A stretch of DNA of 17,365 nucleotides from Candidatus Symbiothrix sp. (GTDB lineage Bacteria; Bacteroidota; Bacteroidia; Bacteroidales; Azobacteroidaceae), in the NCBI GenBank assembly GCA_031270525.1, contig JAISXN010000217.1, positions 1-17,365 on the forward strand, read 5' to 3'. Under the pieces are notes generated by a model. The model worked only from the letters and a program-made list of their open reading frames with translations, had not been told where the DNA came from and did not search any database. Of the stretch, positions 1 through 8,517 are shown piece after piece; within the stretch, counting starts at the first letter, position 1; every line of letters begins with the position of its first letter. A program made the position numbers and the translations under genes.

Positions 1-491
1 TTGATATGCACACCTGTTTACAATCCTTTGAGCCGTATCTTTTGGCAAACAAACGCACCGAAAAACCGGTACTTCATATATCCATTAACCCCGACCCGAA
101 AGACAAACTTTCCGATGAACAGTTGTCGGAAATTGCACAAACCTATATGCAAAAAATGGGTTACGGCGACCAGCCTTTCATTGTTTACAAGCACGAGGAT
201 ATAGAACGCCGCCACATTCATGTCGTTTCACTCCGTGTCGATGAAGACGGGCGTAAGATTGACCACAATTTTGAGCGCAAGCGTTCGATGGATATTTGCC
301 GCAACCTCGAACAGCAATACGGACTTGTTCCCGCCGACCAAAAGAAGCGCGAAGAAGGTTTGCCGCTCAAAAAAGTAGATTATTCCAAAGGCGACGTGAA
401 ACACCAAATCGCGAACGTTATCCGTAGCGTTGCGCGGGATTATCATTTCTTTGAGTTTGAAGGAATACAAAGCCGTCCTCTCTTTATATAA
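1..491 (+). pseudogene. mobB: MobB relaxase, N-terminal part (5' cut by window, ends at frameshift)
   Basis: The reading frame that starts at base 3 is already open at the window edge, so the true start lies upstream. It encodes the relaxase/mobilisation nuclease domain that nicks oriT and stays covalently bound to the transferred strand. Visible are the segment PVLHISINPDPKD, a YKHED motif (His about residue 63 from the first ATG) and the HIH motif (residues 70-72, near base 213). Together these form the three-histidine metal site of the MobB/MobA relaxase family. The catalytic tyrosine would be upstream of the window. The frame leaves the family pattern after VARDYHF (base 449) and reaches a stop at 491, while the family sequence resumes in the next frame (SLKEYKAVL). 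Skipping one T in the TTCTTTG stretch at 447-453 restores a continuous protein. mobC follows downstream, as in Bacteroides conjugative elements. The family call is firm; whether the indel is biological or a sequencing error cannot be told here. Confidence 0.85.
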
Positions 492-1131
492 CACAGGTAT
501 GGAAGAAATTCGCGGAGAAGTCAAAGGGAAAGAATACAAGGGATTGGTTTATTCGGCATTGAACAAAAAGGGCGAAAAGGTCGGAACGCCGTTCAAGTCC
601 TCACTGTTCGGAAAAAGTGTCGGGATTGATGCGTTGGAAAAGCACATTGAAAAATCGGCGGAAATAATCAAAAACAAACGACTGAAAGAGCGTTGCAAAA
701 CGGTTATTGCCACCGCGATGCGCATGGCTAACAACCGCGCCGCCTTTGAAAAGGCGTTGGAAAAGCAGGGCGTTTCCGTACTGTTCCGCACCAACGAACA
801 GGGCAGGATTTACGGCGTAACCTTCGTTGACCACGAGCAAAAAGCCGTCTTTAACGGCTCGCGTCTGGACAAGGAATTTTCTGCCAACGTGTTCAACAAC
901 CTCTTTAATGGTAGCGGTCAAGTGCGTGAACGGCAGCCGGAACAGGTGGAAGACCACAAAGCCGGACAATCCATTGAACCGTTCACCCCTTCAAACAGGG
1001 AACGGGAGGAAGGTTCAGGCATCTCTGGGTTGTTCGATCTGTTCACTCCCGAAACAACAGGTGATGAGATAGCGGAACAAAATTTTGTCCGCCGACTGAA
1101 AAAGAAACAAAAGCGTCAAAGACGCATATAA
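430..1131 (+). pseudogene. mobB: MobB relaxase, C-terminal part (after frameshift)
   Basis: This is the continuation of the relaxase in the +1 frame. Genuine homology probably starts near base 451 (SLKEYKAVLSLYNTG), not at the ATG at 430, whose first codons only overlap the upstream frame. It contains the extended relaxase region (GEVKGKEYKGLVYSALN, residues about 28-44; a long charged helix about 60-100) and ends in a basic tail (RRLKKKQKRQRR), plausible for DNA contact. Its stop at 1129-1131 lies 39 nt before mobC, across an AT-rich gap with TAATTTTT repeats. On its own this piece lacks the metal-binding histidines and the tyrosine, so it should not nick DNA unless the frameshift is bypassed or is an artefact. 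Confidence 0.82.
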
Positions 1132-1170
1132 CTTTTAATTCGTAATTTTTAATTTTTAATTGAATATACT

Positions 1171-3177
1171 ATGCAACAGGAAGATGATTTAAGAGGACTG
1201 GCCAAAGTCATGGAGTTCATGCGGGCTGTCAGTATTTTGTTTTGTGTTATCAATATTTACTGGTTTTGTTACCAGAGTATTGTGGATTGGGGGATTAATA
1301 TCGGCGTAGTCGATAAAATCCTGATGAATTTTCAGCGGACTACCGGACTGTTTACGTCCGTTTTGTGGACTAAACTGTTCGCCGTTGTGTTTTTAGCGCT
1401 GTCGTGCCTGGGAACGAAAGGCGTCAAGCAGGAAAAGATTAAATGGTTGAAAATAAACGCATGTCTGTTTTTCGGCTTTGTCCTGTTTTTCCTGAACTGG
1501 TGGCTACTGTATCTGCCGCTTCCACTGGTGGCAAACACGGCTTTTTATGTGTTCACGCTCACTTTGGGTTACATTCTTTTGTTGGTCGCCGGATTGTGGA
1601 TGAGCCGCCTGCTAAAGAATGGTTTGCTCGACGATGTTTTCAATATTGAAAATGAATCGTTTATGCAGGAAACACGGCTTATCGAAAACGAATATTCAGT
1701 CAATCTGCCTACACGTTTTTTCTACAAAAAGAAGTGGAACAAAGGTTGGATAAACGTTGTCAATCCATTCCGCGCAAGTATTGTATTAGGCACACCGGGG
1801 TCAGGAAAGTCATACGCAATCGTAAATAATTACATTAAACAGCAGATTATCAAAGGATTCTCGATGTATGTGTATGATTACAAGTTTGATGATTTGTCCG
1901 TAATTGCTTACAATACAATGCTCAAAAATATGGATAAATACAAAGTGAAGCCGAAGTTTTATGTAATCAATTTCGACAATCCCCGCAAGTCGCACCGCTG
2001 CAATCCCATTGTGCCGGAATTTATGACAGATATTTCAGATGCTTATGAATCAGCCTATACCATTATGCTCAATCTCAATAAAACGTGGATTCAAAAGCAG
2101 GGTGATTTTTTCGTGGAATCACCCATAATCCTTTTAGCAGCAATAATTTGGTATTTAAAAATCTATCAAGAGGGTAAGTATTGTACCTTTCCCCATGCCA
2201 TCGAATTTTTGAACCGTAAATATGCCGATATTTTCCCGATTCTTACTTCTTATCCACAGTTGGAGAACTACTTATCCCCCTTTATGGATGCGTGGGAAGG
2301 AGGCGCTCAAGAGCAGCTTCAGGGGCAGATTGCTTCGGCTAAAATCCCGTTATCCAGAATGATAAGCCCTCAACTCTATTGGGTAATGACCGGAAACGAT
2401 TTTACACTTGACATCAACAATCCCAATGAGCCGAAGATTCTTTGCGTGGGCAACAATCCCGACCGTCAAAACATTTATTCGGCGGCTTTAGGCTTGTATA
2501 ACAGCCGTATCGTGAAGCTCATAAACAAAAAGGGACAACTCAAAAGCAGTGTGATTATCGACGAGTTACCAACTATTTATTTCAGAGGACTTGATAACCT
2601 GATAGCCACCGCCCGAAGCAACAAGGTTGCAGTCTGTCTTGGTTTTCAGGACTTTTCGCAGTTGAAACGGGATTATGGCGACAAAGAGGCCGCCGTAGTG
2701 ATGAACACGGTGGGGAATATTTTTTCCGGTCAGGTCGTGGGCGAATCGGCAAAAAACCTGTCCGAGCGTTTCGGAAAAGTGTTGCAAAAGCGGCAGTCGA
2801 TGACGATTAACAGGCAGGATACATCCACATCTATTTCTACGCAGTTGGATTCGCTTATTCCGGCATCCAAAATCAGCAATCTTACGCAGGGTATGTTTGT
2901 AGGTGCAGTGTCCGACAACTTCGACGAGCGGATAGAACAGAAGATTTTCCATGCCGAGATTGTTGTCGATAACGAGGCAGTTGCCAGTGAAACGAAAGCC
3001 TACAAGAAAATCCCTGTCATTGCCGAGTTTACGGACGATGCAGGAAACGACATGATGCAACAGGTTATCGAACACAACTACAACCAAATCAAAGCAGACG
3101 TGAAACAGATTGTCGCCGATGAACTGGCTCGAATAGAAAGCGACCCGGAATTGCAGCATTTGATAAAGAAAGAATGA
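1171..3177 (+). CDS. mobC: MobC, TraG/VirD4-like type IV coupling protein
   Basis: This 668-residue inner-membrane ATPase hands the relaxase-DNA complex to the mating channel. The N-terminal 145 residues contain four hydrophobic spans (about 17-37, 62-80, 97-117, 121-143). The cytosolic motor has a Walker A motif GTPGSGKS (207-214) and a Walker B VIIDELP (461-467). Further conserved stretches are EQLQGQIASAKIPLSRMISPQ and VVGESAKNLSERFGK, characteristic of Bacteroidetes MobC proteins. The length matches that family. The start at 1171 is preceded by an A+T-rich leader with no Shine-Dalgarno sequence, normal for Bacteroidetes. It lies 39 nt behind mobB and is probably cotranscribed with it; a strong hairpin (3191-3237) follows 13 nt after the stop. 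No damage is seen. Confidence 0.95.
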   Translation: MQQEDDLRGLAKVMEFMRAVSILFCVINIYWFCYQSIVDWGINIGVVDKILMNFQRTTGLFTSVLWTKLFAVVFLALSCLGTKGVKQEKIKWLKINACLFFGFVLFFLNWWLLYLPLPLVANTAFYVFTLTLGYILLLVAGLWMSRLLKNGLLDDVFNIENESFMQETRLIENEYSVNLPTRFFYKKKWNKGWINVVNPFRASIVLGTPGSGKSYAIVNNYIKQQIIKGFSMYVYDYKFDDLSVIAYNTMLKNMDKYKVKPKFYVINFDNPRKSHRCNPIVPEFMTDISDAYESAYTIMLNLNKTWIQKQGDFFVESPIILLAAIIWYLKIYQEGKYCTFPHAIEFLNRKYADIFPILTSYPQLENYLSPFMDAWEGGAQEQLQGQIASAKIPLSRMISPQLYWVMTGNDFTLDINNPNEPKILCVGNNPDRQNIYSAALGLYNSRIVKLINKKGQLKSSVIIDELPTIYFRGLDNLIATARSNKVAVCLGFQDFSQLKRDYGDKEAAVVMNTVGNIFSGQVVGESAKNLSERFGKVLQKRQSMTINRQDTSTSISTQLDSLIPASKISNLTQGMFVGAVSDNFDERIEQKIFHAEIVVDNEAVASETKAYKKIPVIAEFTDDAGNDMMQQVIEHNYNQIKADVKQIVADELARIESDPELQHLIKKE

Positions 3178-3190
3178 TATTTTTAAGTAA

Positions 3191-3243
3191 CAGGCACGGA
3201 TACAACAGACCAATAAATCAATGTTTATCCGTGCCTGCTTTTA
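3191..3243 (+). terminator. Terminator-like hairpin after mobC
   Basis: Two perfect 12-base arms, CAGGCACGGATA (3191-3202) and TATCCGTGCCTG (3226-3237), are separated by 23 nt and followed by CTTTTA. The position 13 nt past the mobC stop fits termination or attenuation of the mob operon. The U-tract is short, so termination may be partial. Confidence 0.7.
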
Positions 3244-3249
3244 CCATAG

Positions 3250-3285
3250 CGCCAACCCCTGCCAAACAAACGCCAACCCTTGCCA
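3250..3285 (+). repeat. Two 15-bp direct repeats upstream of the DUF3945 gene promoter
   Basis: CGCCAACCCCTGCCA (3250-3264) and CGCCAACCCTTGCCA (3271-3285) differ at one base and are spaced 21 bp start to start, about two helical turns. They end 38 bp before the putative -7 element. This arrangement suits a dimeric regulator or an accessory protein site, but no binding protein can be named from the sequence. Confidence 0.6.
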
Positions 3286-3300
3286 CCTGCCTGAAAATCC

Positions 3301-3331
3301 TTTATTTTCAATATTTACCCATCTACTTTTG
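3301..3331 (+). promoter_or_regulatory. Bacteroides-type promoter for the DUF3945 gene
   Basis: TACTTTTG at 3324-3331 matches the Bacteroides -7 consensus TAnnTTTG exactly. A TTTA at 3301-3304 lies 19 bp upstream at the -33 position (consensus TTTG, so one mismatch). Transcription would start around 3338-3340, about 35 nt before the chosen ATG at 3375, just after the mobC terminator hairpin. This supports an independent transcript for the DUF3945 gene and topB. Confidence 0.55.
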
Positions 3332-3374
3332 TACTGCATTAACAGTGATGCAATCATTTAAAATTAAAAGCAGC

Positions 3375-4796
3375 ATGAATGAAAAATTGAAAGACCAAGA
3401 CATTCTTTTGGTCAAGGAAAAAGGTAGCAACGAATTGAGCGTTGCTAAAATGGGCAAGGACGGTAAGGTCAAGCAAGCCAAACCCGACAGTGAAAACCCC
3501 GATTTTTTGAAAATTGACAAACAGGGGAACGTTCTCGAAAACTTCTTTGAAAACTTCAAGCGGCAGGTCAAAGACCCGACACGCTTTGAGTTTTTCCGCG
3601 TTCCGGCAGAGAAGTTTAAGGAAGTCGTGCAGAAATTGCAGAATGCTTTCAAAAACCCAAACAAACCTGAGAACAAGGCGTTTATCGATCTTCATCGCAT
3701 TAACCCGGAAGATTTCCTGAAAAAACAGGGACAAACCCAACCACAGGCGCAGACCCAAACCCAAACACCTGAAAACAGTTATGCCATCAATCCCGACAGT
3801 ATCCATTGGGACAAACTGGAAAAATTCGGCATTACACGCGAATCCCTCGAAAAAACAGGCAACCTCGAAAAAATGCTCGATTACCGCAAAACGGATTTGA
3901 TGCCGGTTTCCATCCGGATAGACGACGAAACGACGCTTCGTACCGACGCCCGCTTTTCGCTTCGCCGGCAGGAAGATGGTACATTTGTTCCTGCCGTTCA
4001 TCCCATCCGGCACAAACCCGATTTGGAACGTCCGTACTTCGGCGTAACATTTTCCGAAGAAGACAGGAAGAACCTGCTGACAAACGGTAATCTTGGCCGG
4101 GTGGTCAATGCCGAATTTCGTCCGGGTGAAAAAATGCCCATCCTGTTGTCGCTGGACAGACTGACCAATGAACTTGTCGCTTTCCGTGCAGACCGGTTAA
4201 CTGTTCCAGAGAAAATCAAGGGTGTGGAACTGGGCGAACAGCAAAGAAAAGAACTCTCGGAAGGCAAAGCCGTACATCTTGATAATATGATAAGCAAAAA
4301 CGGCAAAGAATTTTCCGCATCCATCCAGTTCAATGCCGACAAACGGAGTTTTGAATTTCTGTTCGACAACGACCGGAAGCAAAGCCAAACGCAGGAAAAC
4401 GGGCAATCAAATGTTCAAAAAACCTTTCGTGGAAAGGAACTGACCGAAAACCAGCGCGACAGCCTGCTGGAAGGCAAAACCGTTCATGTGGACGGCTTGG
4501 TAGATAAAAAAGGAAAAGGGTACAGCGGCTATATCACGCTGAACAAAGACACCGGAAAAACCGATTTCATGTTTTCCAAGCAGTACAAAGAGGCATTAGA
4601 AAAAGGTCTGGTCATTCCCGACAACCGCAGCAAAACGCAGGTCGCCGTCAATTCGGAAGGCAAAACCAGCGAAGCGACCAAAAACGTGAAAGAGCCTCTG
4701 AAACAGGGACAAACGCAACCCACCGAAAAGCAGGTGGAAAAGCAGGAGAAACAGGAAAAGAAAACTGCAAAAAAAGCCAAAGGCGTAAAAATGTAA
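3375..4796 (+). CDS. DUF4099/DUF3945-type conjugative element protein
   Basis: This 473-residue protein is of a kind regularly found next to topB in Bacteroidetes conjugative elements; its biochemical role is unknown. The ATG at 3375 is preferred because MNEKLKDQDILLV matches the usual family beginning and sits just below a promoter. In-frame ATGs at 3174 (inside the end of mobC, through the terminator) and 3348 are less likely. Visible parts are: an N-terminal region (about 1-115); a Gln/Thr-rich linker (about 118-133); a segment with WDKLEKFGITRESLEK (about 145-160) typical of DUF4099; then two DUF3945 repeats (about 283-330 and 352-400), each with the pattern GxELxExQRxxLxEGKxVHxD. A Lys/Gln/Glu-rich tail (about 440-473) ends in AKKAKGVKM. 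There is no signal peptide or membrane segment, so it is cytosolic. topB begins 27 nt later. Confidence 0.88.
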   Translation: MNEKLKDQDILLVKEKGSNELSVAKMGKDGKVKQAKPDSENPDFLKIDKQGNVLENFFENFKRQVKDPTRFEFFRVPAEKFKEVVQKLQNAFKNPNKPENKAFIDLHRINPEDFLKKQGQTQPQAQTQTQTPENSYAINPDSIHWDKLEKFGITRESLEKTGNLEKMLDYRKTDLMPVSIRIDDETTLRTDARFSLRRQEDGTFVPAVHPIRHKPDLERPYFGVTFSEEDRKNLLTNGNLGRVVNAEFRPGEKMPILLSLDRLTNELVAFRADRLTVPEKIKGVELGEQQRKELSEGKAVHLDNMISKNGKEFSASIQFNADKRSFEFLFDNDRKQSQTQENGQSNVQKTFRGKELTENQRDSLLEGKTVHVDGLVDKKGKGYSGYITLNKDTGKTDFMFSKQYKEALEKGLVIPDNRSKTQVAVNSEGKTSEATKNVKEPLKQGQTQPTEKQVEKQEKQEKKTAKKAKGVKM

Positions 4797-4823
4797 TGAT
4801 TCATCACTAAAATCCATAAAGAA

Positions 4824-6917
4824 ATGAAAATTTGTATATTGAGTGAAAAGCCCTCTGTGGCAAGGGAAATCGCAAACGTGGTCGGAGCCTCACATAAAGA
4901 AGACGGATTTTTACACGGTAACGGTTACATGGTTACTTGGGCGTTCGGCCATCTGGTACAGTTGGCCATGCCCGAAGAATACGGCTTCACGGGATTTGTC
5001 AGGGAGAACCTCCCGATAATTCCCGAAGTGTTTAAACTCGTTCCCCGGCAAGTAAAAGAGGGCAAAGAATATAAAGCCGACGCGAGCGCATTGAAGCAAC
5101 TCAAAATCATCAAACACGCATTCGACAGTTGCGACCGCATCATTGTAGCTACTGACAGTGGACGCGAAGGATGTTTAATTTTCCGGTATATCTATTCACA
5201 TCTGAACTGCCACAAGCCATTTGACAGGCTTTGGATAAGCAGTTTAACAGAAAAATCCATTAAAGACGGCCTGCAAAACCTCAAACCGGGCAGCGATTAT
5301 GACAACCTGTATTTTGCGGCAAAAGCGCGTTCAGAGGCTGATTGGCTATGTGGAATTAATTCAAGTCAGTCGTTGAGTATCGCGGCGGGGCGGGGTGTGT
5401 TTTCACTCGGACGGGTGCAAACACCCACGCTTGCAATGATTTGTAAACGGTTTTTGGAAAACAGACACTTTGTTTCTACTCCGTTTTGGCAAATCCGGAT
5501 TCAGACGGACAAAACAGGCGTTTCATTTGCCGCAATCAGTCGCGAAAAATACGATAATAAGGATGCGGCAAACAAGGTTTTCTCTCTTTTGCAGCAACAA
5601 AAAACGCTTCATGTTCAGTCTGTTGAAAAGAAAGAAGTCCATCAAGAGCCGCCATTACTGTACTGTTTAACGACACTGCAAAAAGAGGCAAACAGCAAGC
5701 ACGGCTTTTCGGCGGACAAAACACTTTCCATAGCGCAAAAGTTGTATGAATCGAAGTTTATCACTTATCCTCGCACGGGCAGCCGTTATATTTCCGCAGA
5801 CGTATTCGATGAAATACCGGAACTGCTTAACAGTCTGAAAACGCACCCGCGTTTCGGCAGTTATGCCGAATCAATGGACAGCGCCGTTTTGAACATTCGC
5901 TGTGTCAATAATGAAAAAATCACCGACCATCATGCACTTTTGATTACGGAAAACACGCCCAACGGTCTATCCGGCGATGAACAGACCGTTTACGAAATGA
6001 TAGCGGGACGCATGTTGGAGGCGTTTTCAAAAAAGTGCGTCAAAGATGCCACGACCATTTTGTTGGCAAACGGCGACACGGTTTTTGATGCGAAAGGCTC
6101 AATTATCAAACAAGCTGGCTGGCGAACAGTTTTCGGCGAACAGGAAGAAACAGGAGAAGACGAAACAGGCAATTTGCCCGAAGTAATCAAAGGCGAAACG
6201 CTTCCGGTTATCCAATCCGAATTGCTGGAAAAGCAGACCAAGCCCAAGCCGTTACACACGGAAGCCACGCTTTTAGGAGCAATGGAATCGGCAGGAAAAG
6301 AAGTTGAAAACGAAGCCGAGCGCGAAGCCATGAAAGAATCCGGTATCGGAACGCCCGCCACCCGCGCAGCAATCATAGAAACGCTGTTTTCGCGCGACTA
6401 TATACGCCGTGAAAAGAAATCGTTACTGCCGACCGAAAAAGGTCTTCTGGTTTACGAAACTGTTAAAAGTAAGCGTATTGCGGATGTAGCCATGACAGGA
6501 AACTGGGAAAACGCCCTTGCACAAATCGAACGCGGTGAAATGCAGCCGGAAACGTTCAGTAAGGCTATCGAAGTCTATACGAGGCAAATTACAACAGAGT
6601 TGCTGGAAACAAAAATCGTCGTTGCAAATGAAAATACCTGCCTTTGTCCGAAATGCAAAAGCGCACAAGTACGATTCTATCCCAAAGTAGCCAAATGCAC
6701 GGATGCAAATTGTGGACTGGTTATTTTCCGAAATATCAGCGAAAAACAGTTGTCCGACGGACAGATTACGGACTTGCTGACCAAAGGTAAAACCGGAGTA
6801 ATCAAAGGCTTCAAAAGCAAGGCGGGAAAAACGTTTAACGCCGAATTGAAATTAAATGAGAATTATCGGGTTACGTATGATTTTCCAGATAAGTTAGCGG
6901 GGAAAGGGAAAAAGTAG
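4824..6917 (+). CDS. topB: DNA topoisomerase III (type IA), mobile-element TopB
   Basis: This 697-residue type IA topoisomerase relaxes or decatenates DNA by single-strand passage, presumably during excision or transfer of the element. The N-terminal TOPRIM domain begins ILSEKPSVAREIA (residues 4-16) and carries ATDSGREG with D111 and E115. Position 113 is G where cellular TopA has the second Asp. The catalytic tyrosine is Y315 in FITYPRTGSRY. A conserved GIGTPATRAAIIETL helix (about 510-524) follows, then a C-terminal four-cysteine zinc-ribbon-like cluster (C608/C611 and C625/C630, with C606 adjacent). A last segment after residue 650 (TGVIKGFKSKAGKTFNA) recalls the DUF3945-type repeat of the upstream protein. 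The length is normal for the family. C116 follows E115 where I would expect Glu. It is cotranscribed with the upstream gene, and hairpins start 8 nt past the stop. Confidence 0.96.
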   Translation: MKICILSEKPSVAREIANVVGASHKEDGFLHGNGYMVTWAFGHLVQLAMPEEYGFTGFVRENLPIIPEVFKLVPRQVKEGKEYKADASALKQLKIIKHAFDSCDRIIVATDSGREGCLIFRYIYSHLNCHKPFDRLWISSLTEKSIKDGLQNLKPGSDYDNLYFAAKARSEADWLCGINSSQSLSIAAGRGVFSLGRVQTPTLAMICKRFLENRHFVSTPFWQIRIQTDKTGVSFAAISREKYDNKDAANKVFSLLQQQKTLHVQSVEKKEVHQEPPLLYCLTTLQKEANSKHGFSADKTLSIAQKLYESKFITYPRTGSRYISADVFDEIPELLNSLKTHPRFGSYAESMDSAVLNIRCVNNEKITDHHALLITENTPNGLSGDEQTVYEMIAGRMLEAFSKKCVKDATTILLANGDTVFDAKGSIIKQAGWRTVFGEQEETGEDETGNLPEVIKGETLPVIQSELLEKQTKPKPLHTEATLLGAMESAGKEVENEAEREAMKESGIGTPATRAAIIETLFSRDYIRREKKSLLPTEKGLLVYETVKSKRIADVAMTGNWENALAQIERGEMQPETFSKAIEVYTRQITTELLETKIVVANENTCLCPKCKSAQVRFYPKVAKCTDANCGLVIFRNISEKQLSDGQITDLLTKGKTGVIKGFKSKAGKTFNAELKLNENYRVTYDFPDKLAGKGKK

Positions 6918-6925
6918 TACATTTG

Positions 6926-6979
6926 CCGCTGAAATCCACAGTCGTAATGGTTTAATACTGTTTCGCTGGATTTTAGTGG
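6926..6979 (+). repeat. Long hairpin just after topB
   Basis: CCGCTGAAATCCA (6926-6938) pairs with TGGATTTTAGTGG (6967-6979) over 13 bp, two of them G-U in RNA, with a 28-nt loop. No U-run follows directly, so it may protect the 3' end or act with the adjacent terminator. The G-U pairs fold well only in the plus-strand transcript, which suggests an RNA-level role. Confidence 0.55.
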
Positions 6980-6981
6980 TG

Positions 6982-7013
6982 AGCGTTAGGGAGGGATACC
7001 CGGACGCTTTTTT
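6982..7013 (+). terminator. Intrinsic terminator of the topB unit
   Basis: AGCGT (6982-6986) and ACGCT (7004-7008) form an outer stem and GGG (6993-6995)/CCC (6999-7001) an inner stem, followed by a T-run (7008-7013). The T-run works only on the plus strand. It ends the transfer unit exactly where the opposite-strand defence block also ends (stop at 7016), so the two units converge here. Confidence 0.65.
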
Positions 7014-7015
7014 GA

Positions 7016-7594
7016 TTATAACGGAATTACCGGGATACCCATTGGTGTGAAAACAGTGCCATCAATCTCCTGATATATTTGAGGAATGTTTGTAATGTTA
7101 TTTTCGTCTCCGGTAATATCCAAATACAGTATTTTGTTTTGAGTAAGCGCTTTTAGAACATTTGGGGTTGCACCATTAAACAGTATCCATCTTACTTCAT
7201 TTATTTTTTTATGTTCCAAAAGCCATTTGTCTTTTTGAATTTGTTCTCTCACAAATCTATTATATACAACATTATACGACTTAATTTCATAACCGACAAG
7301 TAATTCTTTTATGAAAATGTCATAACGCCTTTTGCAGGTATTTTCTTCAAAACAATAAAACCATTCTTTATCAATCAGTATTGTAAGTTTTGATATGTCT
7401 AATTTTTCTTTTAATGAATCTACAATCAAAGCAGTTGCTATCTTTTCATAGCTCTTACCTTTGGCTTTATTTATACCAATCTGCATTTCCTGCCAAAAAC
7501 TTTCCGGCAGTATGCCAAGAGCAGGATTGTTTCCAGATAGCGGATATTTTATTGTGCCGGTTTTTTTCATTTTCTTATTTTTGCATTTGTTCAT
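7016..7594 (-). CDS. Small putative PD-(D/E)xK nuclease-like protein next to the NLR
   Basis: This 192-residue protein has no family I can name with confidence. A PD-(D/E)xK-like core can be read in it: a Glu in a helix (E50, GKSYEKIATALIVD), then D92 in RRYDIFI, eleven residues on a strand with E103-I-K105 (VGYEIKSYNVV), and a following helix with REQIQKDKWLL (Q118, D122). This order is seen in restriction-endonuclease-like enzymes and some toxin nucleases; nuclease activity is an inference. There is no signal peptide or membrane span. The ATG at 7594 overlaps the end of the TPR reading frame by 20 nt, suggesting translational coupling. An alternative ATG at 7570 would start just behind the TPR stop. 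It is the last gene of the minus-strand block, and the IS upstream may reduce its transcription. Base composition is AT-rich like the NLR, so they probably arrived together. Confidence 0.7.
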   Translation of the reverse strand: MNKCKNKKMKKTGTIKYPLSGNNPALGILPESFWQEMQIGINKAKGKSYEKIATALIVDSLKEKLDISKLTILIDKEWFYCFEENTCKRRYDIFIKELLVGYEIKSYNVVYNRFVREQIQKDKWLLEHKKINEVRWILFNGATPNVLKALTQNKILYLDITGDENNITNIPQIYQEIDGTVFTPMGIPVIPL

Positions 7595-8252
7595 TTAGCC
7601 ATTCTGATAATAATATAGAAGAATCACTTTTCTTATAAATAACTTCCAACATATTATACGCTTTTTTTGAATTTTCATCATTTAAGTGCAAGAAAATATT
7701 ATAGGATACCCAAAAATAATGCAATGCTTTTTTATAATTATTTTGTTTGTAATAAATTCCCGCAATATCGTAATAAATGGTAGCAGTATTTGTGTTATTA
7801 ATTCCAAGTTCTTTTTCGACAATGGATAAAGATTTTTTCAAAAAATCCAATGCGCCTTCAAGATTATTTTGTTTAAAATAAATACTAATTATTTTGTTAT
7901 AAACAGCAAATACTCTATTTATTCCAAGTGTTTCTTTAAAGATTCGTAAAGATCTTTGGAACATTTTCAATGCTTCCAAATACTTACCTTGATTATCATA
8001 AACTAATCCTATCCCATAATACAATTCCGCTATCTTAGGATGCTTTATTCCGAGTACCGTTTTATGGATTAGCAAACAATTTTTGTAAATCACCAAAGAT
8101 TTTAAATAATCACCCTGATTTCTATAAATCTCTGCAATATTATAATAAGTTGTCATCGCATTGAGATGATTGATTCCGATAGTTTTCTTGTATATTTCTA
8201 TTGCTTTTGAGTATATTTTCAATGCTTTAGAGTAGTTTATATCATGAAAAAC

Positions 8253-8406
8253 CAATCCGATATTGTTATATGTTTGAGCTATGTCCGGATGCTCATCGCC
8301 AAGTATTTTTTTTCTGACTTGTAAAGATTTTTGAAGATATTCCAATCCTTTTTGATTGTTACCTTGAAAAATATAAATCAATCCAATATTGTTATAAGTT
8401 TGAGCT
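8253..8406 (-). repeat. DNA-level repeats within the TPR coding region
   Basis: The 28-base stretches at 8253-8280 and 8379-8406 (both containing ATATTGTTATA and GTTTGAGCT) differ at two positions and lie 126 bp apart, exactly 42 codons or one TPR unit. They encode the repeated AQTYNNIGL. A third, weaker copy lies at about 8505-8520, where the IS inserted. Nucleotide identity this high suggests recent duplication of a TPR unit or gene conversion. Confidence 0.6.
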
Positions 8407-8517
8407 GTACCTAAATCTTCAATACCAACTACCTTTTCTCGAATTAATGCTTTTTGATAAAATTCTATTGCTTTTGCGTAGTCAGCTTGATTATAGTAAA
8501 CAAATCCAATATTATTA

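Noticed and set aside
2566..3213. Minus-strand open frame of 215 codons opposite mobC
   Set aside because: It is antisense to the well-supported coupling protein, crosses the terminator hairpin and has no recognisable motif.
3174..3374. N-terminal extension of the DUF3945 protein from an ATG overlapping the mobC stop
   Set aside because: It would translate through the terminator hairpin, the direct repeats and the promoter, and the added residues do not resemble the family start.
3354..4013. Minus-strand open frame of 219 codons opposite the DUF3945 gene
   Set aside because: It is a shadow of the plus-strand gene with low-complexity Phe/Leu content, and it runs across that gene's start.
6926..7015. 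Attachment site or boundary of the conjugative element after topB
   Set aside because: There is no integrase, no matching repeat elsewhere in the window, and the hairpins are explained as 3'-end signals.
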